From positions 8,370,001 through 8,434,000 of the forward strand of contig NZ_CP109467.1 of NCBI RefSeq assembly GCF_036227325.1: 64,000 nt of DNA, read 5' to 3'. The notes under the pieces are model-generated. The model had not been told where the DNA came from. It searched no databases and saw nothing but the letters and a program-made list of their open reading frames with translations. The translations under genes and the position numbers were made by a program. Below are positions 16,815-26,303 of the stretch, in pieces. This stretch comes from Streptomyces sp. NBC_01465. GTDB taxonomy: Bacteria; Actinomycetota; Actinomycetes; Streptomycetales; Streptomycetaceae. How positions within the stretch are numbered: the stretch's first letter is position 1; every line of letters begins with the position of its first letter.

Positions 16815-18851
16815 TCAAGCGAGGTCCGCGACCGGGGGAGGAGCGGGCTTGGGAATGCTCCGGGAGGGGCGCTGGTACTGGGCCGCCTGGGTGTGGAACA
16901 TCGCGGCGTACCGGCCGTCGGCCGCGATGAGTTCGTCGTGACTGCCGTGCTCCACCAGCCGGCCCCGGCTCAGGACGTAGATCGTGTCCGCATCGCGCAC
17001 TCCGGACATCCGGTGGGTGACCAGGACTACGGCCCGGTGCGGTCCGGCGAGGCGGCGGATCCGCTCGAATGCGGCGATCTCCGCTTCGGGGTCGAGCGCG
17101 GACGTGGGCTCGTCGACGATCAGCACGCTGTCGGCCACGCTCGTCGAACTGCGCCAGTGCGTCCGTGCCAGCCCGATCTTCTGCCACTCGCCCCCCGAGA
17201 TCTCCGAAGCGCCGCGGAACATGCGGGCGAGCAGGCTCCGTAACCCGTGGGGCAGCTTGTCGATCACGGACGCGGCGCCGGCGTAGTCGACCGAGGGCTG
17301 CAGCTCCTCGTGCCCGGCGTCCTGGTCGGGGCGTCCGATACGGATGTTGAGGGCCGCGGTCACCGGCCAGCGCTGAAAGTCCTGGGTCAGCAGAGAGACC
17401 CGGGAGAAGACCTGGGAACGGTCCAGGTCCTGCATCTCCGCCGAATCACCCCAGTGGAGCGTGCCGCTCTGCGGCAGCAGCAGCCCGGCCAGCACCTTCA
17501 TGAGAGTCGTCTTGCCCGAACCGTTCTCGCCCACCACCGCGGTCACCGTGCCCATGGGCAGGGTCATCGACACCGCCTCGAGAGCGGGAGTGTCGCGGTC
17601 GGGGTAGCAGTAGGTGACTTTGTCCAGGTGGACCTGGCCGACGTGCAGCGGCAGACCGTCGCCGCCCGCGGGGATGGCTCGCTGCGCGGCCTCCACCAGG
17701 AAGCGGTCGTGGTCCTGGACGTAGAGCGACTCCTCGTGCAACTGGTTGATGTTCATCACCAGCGCCCCCAGGCTCGCCGATCCGGACCGCACCGCGACCA
17801 CCGCCGTACCCGCCACGGCAAGGCTCATGTGACCGGCCACGATCAGCCAGATCATCAGCCCGTACGTACAGGCCATCGCCACCCCCGACAGCGCCGCGGC
17901 CACCAACTCGGTGAGCGCCTTCCCGTTGGCGAGGCGCTTCTGCTCCTCCTCGGCGCTCTCCGCCATGGCCCGGTACTTCGTCAGCAGGAAGGAGCCCACC
18001 GCGTGGATGCGTACCTCCTGGGCCGCACTGCGCTCGGTGAGGAGATTCCCGATCAGACGGCTGGCGCGTACGTGTTCCACCCACGTCATCATCGACACGT
18101 ACCGTTCCTGTGCCACCCGCATCGCCCCCCAGCCGCGCGGCGCGGCGATGAGGAGCAGCATCGGCAGCAGCACGGGATGCAGGACGGTCAGCACGCTCGC
18201 GGTGGCGATGAGCGAGATGGAACCGTTCAGGGCGGCGACACAGGCGCTGATCATGCGCCGTGCGGAAGCGGCTCCGTACTGGGCGATGTCGATCAGCCGC
18301 CGGAACTCCGGATCCTCAATGGCCTCCAGTTCCACGGCTGTTGCCGCCGCCAGGTACTCCGTGGTGGCGATGCGTTCCACCAGCGGCTCGAGCCGCCCGG
18401 CACGGGACGTCGACCAGCCGGCCAGACCGGCATTGACCACGGCGACGGCCGCGGCAGCGATCAGCGCGGGCATTGCCTCGTGCATCCGCGCGACCGGAGC
18501 TCCGCCGCCGAGCAGGGCGTGCATCACCGCATTGACCGCGAGGAGACTGACAGCGGCGGCGATGCCCTGGCCGATCTCGCTGACCCACACGGCCAGCAGC
18601 GCCGGGCGGTCGGCGCCCCAGGCCCGGCGCAGGGTGCTGCCGACCAGACGTGGCATCGCGCGGATCGCGGAGAGCATCGTCAAGTCGAGCCGGGCCCGCT
18701 CGTGTTCGGACCAGCCCATGTCGTAGCGCAGTGGTCCGCCGAAGAGTTCCTGCTCGGCGGCGGAGACCGTCGGCTCCGCCATCCGTACCCGCACGAAGAA
18801 CCTTTTCACGCCGTGCCACCCCCCACTGAACGCAAGCGCGATGATGCTCAC
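16815..18851 (-). CDS. ABC exporter half-transporter (membrane domain fused to ATPase)
   Basis: Membrane exporter of 678 residues. Residues 60-380 are the transmembrane domain with six predicted helices. Residues 415-660 are the ATPase: Walker A GENGSGKTT, Q-loop LLTQDFQRWP, signature ISGGEWQK (W replaces the more usual Q-R), Walker B VLIVDEPTSALD and H-loop LVTHR. It must homodimerise or pair with a partner outside the window. The start is a GTG with a modest GGGAA leader, and an ATG 23 codons in is an alternative. The substrate is unknown. Confidence 0.92.
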   Translation of the reverse strand: MSIIALAFSGGWHGVKRFFVRVRMAEPTVSAAEQELFGGPLRYDMGWSEHERARLDLTMLSAIRAMPRLVGSTLRRAWGADRPALLAVWVSEIGQGIAAAVSLLAVNAVMHALLGGGAPVARMHEAMPALIAAAAVAVVNAGLAGWSTSRAGRLEPLVERIATTEYLAAATAVELEAIEDPEFRRLIDIAQYGAASARRMISACVAALNGSISLIATASVLTVLHPVLLPMLLLIAAPRGWGAMRVAQERYVSMMTWVEHVRASRLIGNLLTERSAAQEVRIHAVGSFLLTKYRAMAESAEEEQKRLANGKALTELVAAALSGVAMACTYGLMIWLIVAGHMSLAVAGTAVVAVRSGSASLGALVMNINQLHEESLYVQDHDRFLVEAAQRAIPAGGDGLPLHVGQVHLDKVTYCYPDRDTPALEAVSMTLPMGTVTAVVGENGSGKTTLMKVLAGLLLPQSGTLHWGDSAEMQDLDRSQVFSRVSLLTQDFQRWPVTAALNIRIGRPDQDAGHEELQPSVDYAGAASVIDKLPHGLRSLLARMFRGASEISGGEWQKIGLARTHWRSSTSVADSVLIVDEPTSALDPEAEIAAFERIRRLAGPHRAVVLVTHRMSGVRDADTIYVLSRGRLVEHGSHDELIAADGRYAAMFHTQAAQYQRPSRSIPKPAPPPVADLA

Positions 18852-18907
18852 GTACAGATTCCCTTCGACGGGGCTTCCCAGCCCCGTCCGCGCGAGGAGT
18901 CAGGCGG

Positions 18908-19481
18908 TCACGGCTCCCTCAAGCTGAGGAATTCCTGGTACATCTCCTGCATGTACGCGGCGAAGTTCGCGTGTCGCTCGGGCGCCATGGCCCGCCAACT
19001 CGACCAGGTGTACACGGCCCATTCGCCGTCGTCACCCACGTCCCCGGGGTGCAGGAAGACGTGGGTGGCGTCGGACTCGACGTCGAGCTGCAGCCCGTGT
19101 CGCCAGACGTCCGCCCCCCCGCCGTTCCTCGGTGTCGGAGTTCTTGTCGAGGTCTCTCTCGAACGTCCTGGCCATACGAAACTCGTCGTTGTGCCAGTGC
19201 GCGTCCTGGGTGCCCGCGAGCAGCGACACGAACCCGCCCGCGTGCCGCCAGCCGTCGCTGACCTTGAGGAACTCACGGTACGAAGGGGGCATTTGCCGTC
19301 CGAGGTGCTCCTCGGCGATCGCGATCCGTTCCTCCGACGCGGGGGGAAACCCCAGCCACCGCGCCTGTCGCGCGGCCTCGTCGTGCTCGTACCGTTCTTC
19401 GTCGTCCGTCTGGGAATCTGCCCACTCCCCGCTCCACTTGACCAGGAAGGGCCGCCAGTCGAATGCGTTCGTGTCCGTCAC
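18908..19481 (-). pseudogene. SMI1/KNR4 family protein, frameshifted in a C7 tract
   Basis: The N-terminal part reads MTDTNAFDWRPF, then RIAIAEEHLGRQMPPSYREF and LKVSDGWRHAGGF, classic SMI1/KNR4 sequence of the kind found in toxin-immunity proteins. After SDTEERRGG the frame changes, and the C-terminus continues as ADVWRHGLQLDVESDATHVF and AAYMQEMYQEFLSL. Removing one base from the run of seven C at 19114-19120 restores a single 190-residue protein. Either a recent mutation, slippage, or a sequencing error. Confidence 0.8.
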
Positions 19482-19541
19482 GAACCCGACAGTGCCTTGA
19501 ACGCGCTCACGTGTGCGCGAGGCGCGGCGGCCCGTTCCGTA

Positions 19542-20762
19542 TTACGGCGTGGTGGGCCGCTGCGGGGAGCGCAGTACGAGCAGGGTGATCTCGCTGGGGG
19601 CGAAGACGCGGAACGGCGGGCCCCAGAAACCGGTTCCGCGGCTGGTGTAGAGGAGGGTGCGGGTGCCATGGCGGCTGAGACCGGCCACGGTGGGCTGGTC
19701 GATGCGGACGAGGTGGTGGAAGGGCCAGATCTGGCCGCCGTGGGTGTGGCCCGAGAGCTGGAGGTCGATCCCGCCTTCCACGGCCCGGTCGATGAACTTG
19801 GGCTGGTGGGCCAGGAGCAGGACGGGCAGTTCGGGGTTGGCGCCGTCCAGGGCTCCGGTGAGGTGGGCGCCGTGTCCGGCCAGGCCGGAGGACTCGGCGG
19901 TGACGTCGTCCACGCCGGCGACCACCAGGGTGTCGCCGCCGCGTTCGAGCAGCAGATGGCGGTTGCGCAGCGGCTCCCAGCCCAGTTCGTCCATCAGGTC
20001 GACCCAGCCCTGGGCCTCGCTGTAGTACTCGTGGTTCCCGGTGACGTAGACCCGGGCCCGGGTGGCCCGCACGGTGCCGAGCGGGGCGGCCTGGGCGCGG
20101 CGGCGTTCGGCCGTGCCGTCCGCGATGTCGCCGGTGTGGCAGACCAGGTCGGCTTCCAGCGCGTTGACCTTCTCGCAGACCCTCTCCGACCAGCGGGCCC
20201 TGTCGAGCGGGCCGTAGTGGGTGTCGGTGATGAGAGCGACACGGGTGCCGTCCAATCCGGGGCCGAGCCGCGGGAGTTGTACGTCGAGCTCGCGCACCCG
20301 CGGCACCCGGCGTGCCTCGACGTACCCCCAGGCGAGCAGTACGGCGGCCACACCGAGAACCGCCCAGGTGACGATCCGCGCCCGGCTCTGCCCGTCGCCC
20401 GCACCGGCCACGGTCAGCGCGAGACGCAGCAGGACGCCGAGCAGCACGGACCAGGTGAACAGCACCCAGCCGGTCCCGAGGAGCGTGTCCCCGACGATCG
20501 CCGCCCGGTCCTGCTGCCGTTTGCCGTGGCCGCGCATCATCGCAATCGGCATGGTGATCAGACCGAGTACGAACAGGGCGGTGCCACCCAGCGCCACAGG
20601 CAGCGGCCAGTCCTGGCCGGCGTGCAGCAGCACCCAGCAGGGCACGGCCCACAGCAGGACGGGGGCGATCAGAGGGAGGTAGCGCATCAGGCGGCGCAGC
20701 CGGCTCTGCTGGGCGGCCTGCGCCGTACCGTCCGTGGACCTGGCCTCGCTGGTGTCGGTCAC
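19542..20762 (-). CDS. Membrane-anchored calcineurin-like metallophosphoesterase
   Basis: Phosphoesterase of 406 residues. The first 150 residues contain about four hydrophobic helices. The catalytic domain follows with a full dimetal set: ITDTHYGPLD, HTGDIADGT, VTGNHEYYS, LLAHQPKF and LSGHTHGGQIWPF. This arrangement matches the YkuE/YaeI group, which act on membrane lipid or nucleotide substrates. GTG start with GAGGGGAAG upstream. It is separated from the MFS remnant by about 110 bases. Confidence 0.92.
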   Translation of the reverse strand: MTDTSEARSTDGTAQAAQQSRLRRLMRYLPLIAPVLLWAVPCWVLLHAGQDWPLPVALGGTALFVLGLITMPIAMMRGHGKRQQDRAAIVGDTLLGTGWVLFTWSVLLGVLLRLALTVAGAGDGQSRARIVTWAVLGVAAVLLAWGYVEARRVPRVRELDVQLPRLGPGLDGTRVALITDTHYGPLDRARWSERVCEKVNALEADLVCHTGDIADGTAERRRAQAAPLGTVRATRARVYVTGNHEYYSEAQGWVDLMDELGWEPLRNRHLLLERGGDTLVVAGVDDVTAESSGLAGHGAHLTGALDGANPELPVLLLAHQPKFIDRAVEGGIDLQLSGHTHGGQIWPFHHLVRIDQPTVAGLSRHGTRTLLYTSRGTGFWGPPFRVFAPSEITLLVLRSPQRPTTP

Positions 20763-20870
20763 GCTTCCCCTCCTGAAGAAACCGGACTGCCGAAACGCGC
20801 ACTGTATCCGGTGGTCCCGGGAGGCAACCAGCGGGACCGGGAGCGGGGCGCCCGCACAAGCCCGCGCCCG

Positions 20871-21871
20871 CTACCTCCTCATCTCGACCCGGGGCAGCGT
20901 CAGGGTCGCGGCCGCCGTCGCCAGCAGCCCGGCGCCCGCGAGCAGGACGCTCCAGCGCATCCCCGCCAGGAACGTGTCCGCGCCCGCCAGCAGCGCTCCG
21001 TAGACGGCCACCGCGATGGCCCCGCCGACCTGGCGTGCGGTGTTGAGCACCGCGCCCGCGGTGCCCGCCCGGTCCGCGGGTACGGCGTCGAGCAGCATGG
21101 CGGTCAGTGCCGGTACCGCGAGTGCGCCGCCGAGACCGACCGGCACCATCAGCGCCGCCACCACCCATACGCCGGTGTGTCCGCCGACGGTCAGCAGGGC
21201 CAACAGCCCGGCTGTGCCCAGGAGTTGGCCCGAGACCATCGGAACCCGTGGCCCGAACCGCGCCGCCAGCCGTGCCGAGGCCAGGTTCACCACCGCGACC
21301 AGCGCCGTCATCGGGATGAACAGGACGCCCGCTTGGAGCGCCGACTGTCCGCGCTCCTGCTGGAGGTACAGGCTGAAGACGAACACCCCTCCGTAGTAGG
21401 AGGCATTGAGCATGAAGCCGACCACCAGCGACACCGCCACCACCCGGGTGCGGAACAGCGGCAGCGGCAGCATCGGATGCGTACCCCTGGCCTGCGCGAG
21501 GAGGAAGGCAGCGGCCGCCACGACGGCCACCAGCAGGGATGCCACCACGAGCGGGTGGCCGAAGCCCTCGGCGCCGCCCTCGATCACGCCGTACCACCGC
21601 GACGGCGCCGCCCACGGTCCACAGCGCGATCGCCCGCGCCCGAGGAGAGCATCAGAGCGGCGAACATCAAGGTGTAGCCGTCCACCACCCACTGCAGGCC
21701 CGACACGCCGCCGCCGAGGCTGCGGCCGATGTCGGGCAGCGCGACCGTGACGATCAACGCGTCCAGAGAGATCAGGACGAAGCCCAGCAGCGCGGCGCCG
21801 AGCACCGCGGGCGATCCGCGCCGGGCGGACGGCGCCGAGGTGGTGGAAGACGTATCAGCGGGAGTGGTCAT
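20871..21871 (-). pseudogene. MFS drug exporter with internal deletions and frameshift
   Basis: The N-terminus (MTTPADTSS, then ISLDALIVTVALPDIGRSLG and LQWVVDGYTLMFAALML) is a normal DHA2 exporter up to SSGA in helix 2-3. The next recognisable piece, AIALWTVGGAVA, belongs near helix 5 and is in another frame. Then comes WYGVIEGGAEGFGHP from the middle of the protein, and the C-terminal half continues intact to PRVEMRR. Two stretches, together more than 100 codons, appear lost at about 21605-21650, and the frame is broken. Confidence 0.8.
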
Positions 21872-22053
21872 CGCCGGACCGCTTGCACGGACATGTCCTT
21901 GGCGCCGTAGTGGCACGGCAAGGCTCCTTCGACATCGGGTATGGGCCCCATCAACTGTCAAGAGGCGCAAAGCCTTTGATCAATGTCGCCTGTACGATGA
22001 CCGGCAAGCATGATTCAACCGAGTCCGGCGAGGACCACTGCCACTTGTTGGCG

Positions 22054-24360
22054 TTACACCCTGGGCCTCAGCAGGGTGATCTTCGAAGCACCCTGTTCCG
22101 TGACGTACAGATTGCCCTTGGCCGTGTCCTCCGTGACGTCCAGTGGCTGCTGGAATCCGGTGAACCCGGTGATGCCTGTGGTGGGCGCGGACAGCTTCCC
22201 CTGTGCGTCGACGCCGAACACCTCGATGTCCTGGCCGCTGCTGTAACGGACCACGAGGAGCTTGCCCTTGAGCGCGCCGCCGAAGCCGTTGCCGCGGTAT
22301 TCGACGACCCCGTCGGCGGAGGCGTGCAGCCCGGCGTCGTACATCCCGGCCGCGTCCAGGTTGCGGTCGGGCTGTGTGCCCACCGGGTAGCCGGTGACCT
22401 CGAAGGGACTGGTGCCCGACGTGGGGTTGCCCCCGGCCAGCACCCACTCGCAGCGCGCCGGGTTCGGATGCCCGTAGTACCGGTTCTTCTTCACGTCGAA
22501 GACGTAGTCGGTCTCCGCCACGGGGTTGGACGTGATCCCCGGCACGGTCGGACCCGTGTAGGCCCCGGCCGTCGCCGCGTCGATCCGGCGGGAGCAGGCG
22601 GCGGGCAGCGGTGCGGGCGTGGCGGGCGTGTTGCCGCCGGCCGCGGACCCGTTGGTGGGTGTGTAGAGGTGGCCGTTGGTGTGCCACACCAGGTCATAGG
22701 CGTTGCGTACGCCCGTTGCGTAGAGGGTCAGTGGTGCACTGGCGGCGAAGGGGTCGTACGTTCCCGGGCTCTCGGTCCGCACGTCGACGGCACCGGACGC
22801 CGGGAGCTTGGCCGGGTCCAGGCGCAGCACCGCGGCGTTGAGCAGGTGCTCGGGGCGGTTGCCCCACGTCGGGTCGGCGGCGCCCATGGCGTTGTTGGCG
22901 CCCTGCGTCACATAGAGGGCGCCGTCCGGACCGAAGGCCAGGGAGTTGGTCTCGTGGTCCTTCACGGACCGGGGCAGGTGGCTGATCACCTCGGTGTACG
23001 TGGCGAGGCCTGGGCCGCTGAGCCTGGCGATGCTGCTGGACCAGTCCGGCTCGTTCGGGGTGCCTCCGGCGTACATGGTGTTGGAAGTGATCCACAGGAT
23101 CGGGGCGGCTGCCGTGGAGGAGGGGTCGAACGCCATCCCGATGACGGAGCGATTCGGCGCTCCCGGCAGGCCGCGGGCCGTCGCGTCCGTGCGTACGGTC
23201 GAGATCGTCTCGGCCCCGCTCAGGGTGCCGTCGGCGGCGATCGCGTACCGCACGATGTATCCGTCGAGCGTGGACGCGTACAGCTTGCCGTCGGGGCCCT
23301 TCACCACGGAGGCGAAGCTCCTGCCCGTCGCCGACGTCGCCACCTTGTCGAAGGCGATGGTGCCCGTGCCGGTGCCCGCCCCGGTGGTGAACACCGAGCT
23401 CCATGGTGTGAAGGTCCGCCCGTCCAGGTCCCGGGCGCCGCCGGTGACCGTGAAGCGGTAGCGGGTGTTCGCCTTGAGCCCCGCTGTCGGCGACAGGTTG
23501 ATGACGTCGCCACCGCCGCTGGTGATCACGTGGGCGGGAACGGTTGCGCCGGTCACCGACTCCTTGAGGGTGACCGTACTGGCGGTGAGGCTCGTGGCGT
23601 CGACGCCGGGGCCCACCAGGCGGAGGTCCGCGACGACGCTGCCGGTCGGTGCCGCGCCGGTCGCCGTGTTCGCCGGGGTCACCGTTCTGACCTCCGGGTG
23701 GACGGCGGCGTCGGCTAGCGGGGCGATGGTCACGTACGCGATCTTCGTGTTGCTGCCGCCGAGCGGACTGATCGTCAACCGGCCGTCGGCAACGGTCGGT
23801 TGCACGGTCCTGGTCTGGTACTTGGTGGTGGACGTGGGGACGAACCCGTCGACCGCGTTCTGGTTCTCGACCTGGAGGGCGTGGGAACTGTCCACGCTCG
23901 TCGCGTCGCCCACGGCGACCGTCACCGTGTAGGTGCCGTTGGGTACGGCGATCTCCCACCGGCCCGGGGTCTTCACGCCGGCCGACGAGGCGGGCAGCTG
24001 CATGTGCACGAAGGTGGCGAGGAGCCGGTCGGGCTCGGCGGTGCCTCTGTCCCGGCCGTTGCCCGTCAGGTCGAGCGGGGTGGTGTTCGTCAGCCCCACC
24101 CAGCCGTAGGTGAGTCCGGTGCCCTGGCCGGCTCCGGTACGGGCGCCGAAGGCCTGCCCGTAGTCGAGTGCGTATCCGCTCACCGGCGCGGTGGTGGCGG
24201 TGGCGAAATCGATCTTCGCCGAGAAGGTGGTGTCGGCTCGCGCCTGCGCGGGGGCCGCCAGCGCGACACCGATGAGGGACAGGGCGAGCAGGAATCCCGC
24301 CGTGCGGGGCGATGGTCCGCTCCTTGGGCGTCTGCGTCTTCGAAGGCGCAATACGGTCAC
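22054..24360 (-). CDS. Large secreted multidomain protein with C-terminal beta-propeller
   Basis: Exported protein of 768 residues. GTG at 24360 is chosen for the GGGAG leader 8 bases upstream. A basic N-terminus and Sec signal end at APAQARA. Residues 50-210 look malectin-like (DFATATTAPVSGYALDYGQA, YTVTVAVGDAT). Residues 235-345 are a Big_5-type Ig-like domain (VRTVTPANTATGAAPTGSVV, RYRFTVTGGARDLDG). The rest is a six-bladed propeller of the sorbosone-dehydrogenase/NHL kind (NSLAFGPDGALYVTQGANNA, LKGKLLVVRYSSG). Probably carbohydrate-binding and cell-surface; catalytic activity is not established. Confidence 0.88.
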   Translation of the reverse strand: MTVLRLRRRRRPRSGPSPRTAGFLLALSLIGVALAAPAQARADTTFSAKIDFATATTAPVSGYALDYGQAFGARTGAGQGTGLTYGWVGLTNTTPLDLTGNGRDRGTAEPDRLLATFVHMQLPASSAGVKTPGRWEIAVPNGTYTVTVAVGDATSVDSSHALQVENQNAVDGFVPTSTTKYQTRTVQPTVADGRLTISPLGGSNTKIAYVTIAPLADAAVHPEVRTVTPANTATGAAPTGSVVADLRLVGPGVDATSLTASTVTLKESVTGATVPAHVITSGGGDVINLSPTAGLKANTRYRFTVTGGARDLDGRTFTPWSSVFTTGAGTGTGTIAFDKVATSATGRSFASVVKGPDGKLYASTLDGYIVRYAIAADGTLSGAETISTVRTDATARGLPGAPNRSVIGMAFDPSSTAAAPILWITSNTMYAGGTPNEPDWSSSIARLSGPGLATYTEVISHLPRSVKDHETNSLAFGPDGALYVTQGANNAMGAADPTWGNRPEHLLNAAVLRLDPAKLPASGAVDVRTESPGTYDPFAASAPLTLYATGVRNAYDLVWHTNGHLYTPTNGSAAGGNTPATPAPLPAACSRRIDAATAGAYTGPTVPGITSNPVAETDYVFDVKKNRYYGHPNPARCEWVLAGGNPTSGTSPFEVTGYPVGTQPDRNLDAAGMYDAGLHASADGVVEYRGNGFGGALKGKLLVVRYSSGQDIEVFGVDAQGKLSAPTTGITGFTGFQQPLDVTEDTAKGNLYVTEQGASKITLLRPRV

Positions 24361-24535
24361 GGTCTTCTCCCGTCGAGAGTCGAGAAGGGAACATGCCCCG
24401 TGGCGCGACGACCGGGGCCTTGCCGTGCCCATGGTTGCCCCGGGCGTGGCGGCCCACGTGGCGGCCGGCGCATCTGGTGTGTTGTGGGCACGACATCTAT
24501 GTGTGCGCCCCCTACTGATGAGGTATCAGTGCGCA

Positions 24536-25449
24536 TCAGCCTGTGAGTCTTCGCGAGCGCGTGCGGGTGCCGCGATGAGGGCGGCGGGCCTGCTGCACCG
24601 GTAGGTGGCGAACTGCCCGGGGCCCGCCTCGCGTGGGTGGGCCCCGGACGGGTGGGCGGGGCTCCGGCCGCCAGATCACCGCGGTGCTCGTGGGGCTTCC
24701 CGGTGTCGGGAAGGCGATCCGGACGCCGACGGCAACGCCGGCGCTGTTGATGAACGTGGCGTAGGAGTTGCTGCCGTCCGGTGTCACGTTCAGTTCGGTC
24801 AGGCTCCCGTCGGCCTCGTAGCGGAGGGCGAAGCGGTGCGGATCGGACGCGACCTTGTCCCCGGTGTGCCCGACGGAGACACCGGCGTCGTTGACGGCGA
24901 CGGCAGTGGTGTACTCGTACGCGGAGCCGATCGCCGTGGCGGTGCCGTCGGGGCTCCAGGTCACGGAGCGGGACTGGTGGATCGTGCCGCCGGTCGGCAC
25001 GGCCCCCCGTGCGAGCACGGTGCCGGCGTCGTTGATCTGGACGACCCATGCGGTGGAGTAGGCCGAGCTCGGGTCGAGCGGGACGGGAGTGCCGTCCGGG
25101 CGTCTCCCGCCGCGATACCTGTGCGGCTCATCGCGCGGAAGGTGGTTCTGGTGTCGCCGGGTAGCGGCTGCAGTTGGGTGAGCGTGCCGTCGGGCGCCCA
25201 GCGCGCCGGGTGGCTTCCCGACCAGCCGGCGGCGGTGCCGTCGTCGCTGACGGCCTCGACATAGCCCATCGGGTCCCCGGGCAGCAGCGGGAGTGTCGTG
25301 GGGCTGAGTTCCGGGTTCCAACGAGTGGGAAGCCTTTGGTTGTTGGGACCGTTGGTGTAGCCGACGATCACCCCGTTGTCGTTGATCGCGGCGGGGTAGC
25401 TTGAGGTGGCGCCGGGCGGGAGCGGCAGGTCGGCGACCGTGCTGGTCAT
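24536..25449 (-). pseudogene. HAF-repeat secreted protein, 5'-truncated and frameshifted
   Basis: Repeats of the form AAINDNGVIVGYT, AVSDDGTAAGWS, QINDAGTVLARG, AVNDAGVSVGHTG and FINSAGVAVGVR with intervening tryptophan strands are typical of extracellular HAF-repeat proteins. The frame is lost near 25100 after MSRTGIAAG; one inserted base would restore it. Upstream of the ATG at 25449 the same frame encodes SSVAHASADTSP, which looks like the end of a signal peptide, but a stop follows before any start codon. So the export signal is lost too. Confidence 0.7.
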
Positions 25450-25537
25450 CGGGCTGGTGTCGGCCGACGCGTGGGCAACGCTGCTCGCCGCACAGGAACT
25501 TCAGCCAGTCTTCACGACTTCGGGCAGGGCCATCCGG

Positions 25538-26011
25538 TCAGCCGATGGTGAAGCGCTGGTTCTGGGCGCCTCGGTCGCAGCGGGCAGTGCGGTAGAGGCC
25601 GTTGTCCTGCTGGTAGAGGCAGCGGCCCGTGCCGACGCTTTGGAGCATGACGGCGCTGCGGGCGGCGGGCTGGACGGTGCGCCACTTCTGGTATGAGCCG
25701 CCGTTGCAGCGCAGGGGGTAGACGTCGCCCCGGTCATTGCTGTCGAGGCAGCGGCCCCAGTAGTTGTTCTTCAGAGTGGTGTTGGTGTTGAGGCGGCCGT
25801 TCCACTGCCACAGGAGGCTGCCGCGTCCGGTGGTGCAGCGGTCGCCCTTGAGTCCGGTTTCGTCGGTCTCGCGCAGGCAGTCACCGTAGCGGTAGTTCGC
25901 GAAGCGGCTGGTGGCGGTGGCAGCCGAGGCGGGTGTGGGGGTGAGGAGGGGGAGGGCGAGGGCGGCTGCGGCGATGAGGGCGGCGAAGGATTTGCGGGTC
26001 GGGCGGCGCAC
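25538..26011 (-). CDS. Secreted ricin-type beta-trefoil lectin domain protein
   Basis: Exported protein of 157 residues, GTG start with AAGGAG upstream and a Sec signal ending TPASAA. The mature 125 residues form a single beta-trefoil, with the three repeats marked by DCLRETDE, RCLDSNDRG and RCLYQQDNG and the hydrophobic positions WQW, QKW and QRF. Such modules bind galactose-type sugars and are usually joined to enzymes. Here it stands alone. The hydrophobic core is intact, so it is probably functional. Confidence 0.88.
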   Translation of the reverse strand: MRRPTRKSFAALIAAAALALPLLTPTPASAATATSRFANYRYGDCLRETDETGLKGDRCTTGRGSLLWQWNGRLNTNTTLKNNYWGRCLDSNDRGDVYPLRCNGGSYQKWRTVQPAARSAVMLQSVGTGRCLYQQDNGLYRTARCDRGAQNQRFTIG

Positions 26012-26142
26012 TGGGGTCTCCTTGCAGTGGTTTCAGAGGTACCTCAACAGGATCCCCGAACACCATCGCCAACGCCTGAAATATGAGGAAAACATGCTGG
26101 CGAGTCCTGAAGGCGCGAGATGGGCGGGTCACGTTCACGTTC

Positions 26143-26208
26143 GCTGCGGTGCAGCCGGTCGAAGACCCCGGCCTGCTGCCGCCGTCCGCAGAACTGACTG
26201 ACGGTCAT
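26143..26208 (-). mobile_element. Possible relic of an IS5-family transposase
   Basis: The minus strand encodes GRRQQAGVFDRLHR in the 290-base gap between two secreted-protein genes. This resembles the WQQAGVFDRLHR stretch of IS5-type transposases. Only about 20 residues are recognisable and no terminal repeats were found, so this is tentative. Confidence 0.3.
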
Positions 26209-26279
26209 AGCCCTTGCCATTGCCGCGAGTTGATGCCACATCGGATGCAGGGTGCACGTCAAATGCTAGCCTCCTCCCC

Positions 26280-26288
26280 TTATCCACA
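26280..26288 (+). promoter_or_regulatory. Single perfect DnaA-box sequence
   Basis: TTATCCACA matches the DnaA-box consensus and sits just before the ribosome binding site of the gene at 26304. The same nonamer occurs at 57366. No cluster surrounds either, so neither is an origin. Confidence 0.3.
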
Positions 26289-26303
26289 AGGGAGAGGTAC
26301 CGA

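Noticed and set aside
17247..21677. 1476-codon open frame across ABC exporter to MFS remnant
   Set aside because: No conserved sequence; antisense shadow over several real genes on the minus strand.
24513..24529. ACTGAT/ATCAGT inverted repeat as an operator
   Set aside because: Six-base arms in a non-regulator context; too short to support a call.
26012..26303. Replication-origin or intact insertion sequence in the gap
   Set aside because: Only one DnaA box and a 20-residue transposase-like stretch were found, with no terminal repeats.
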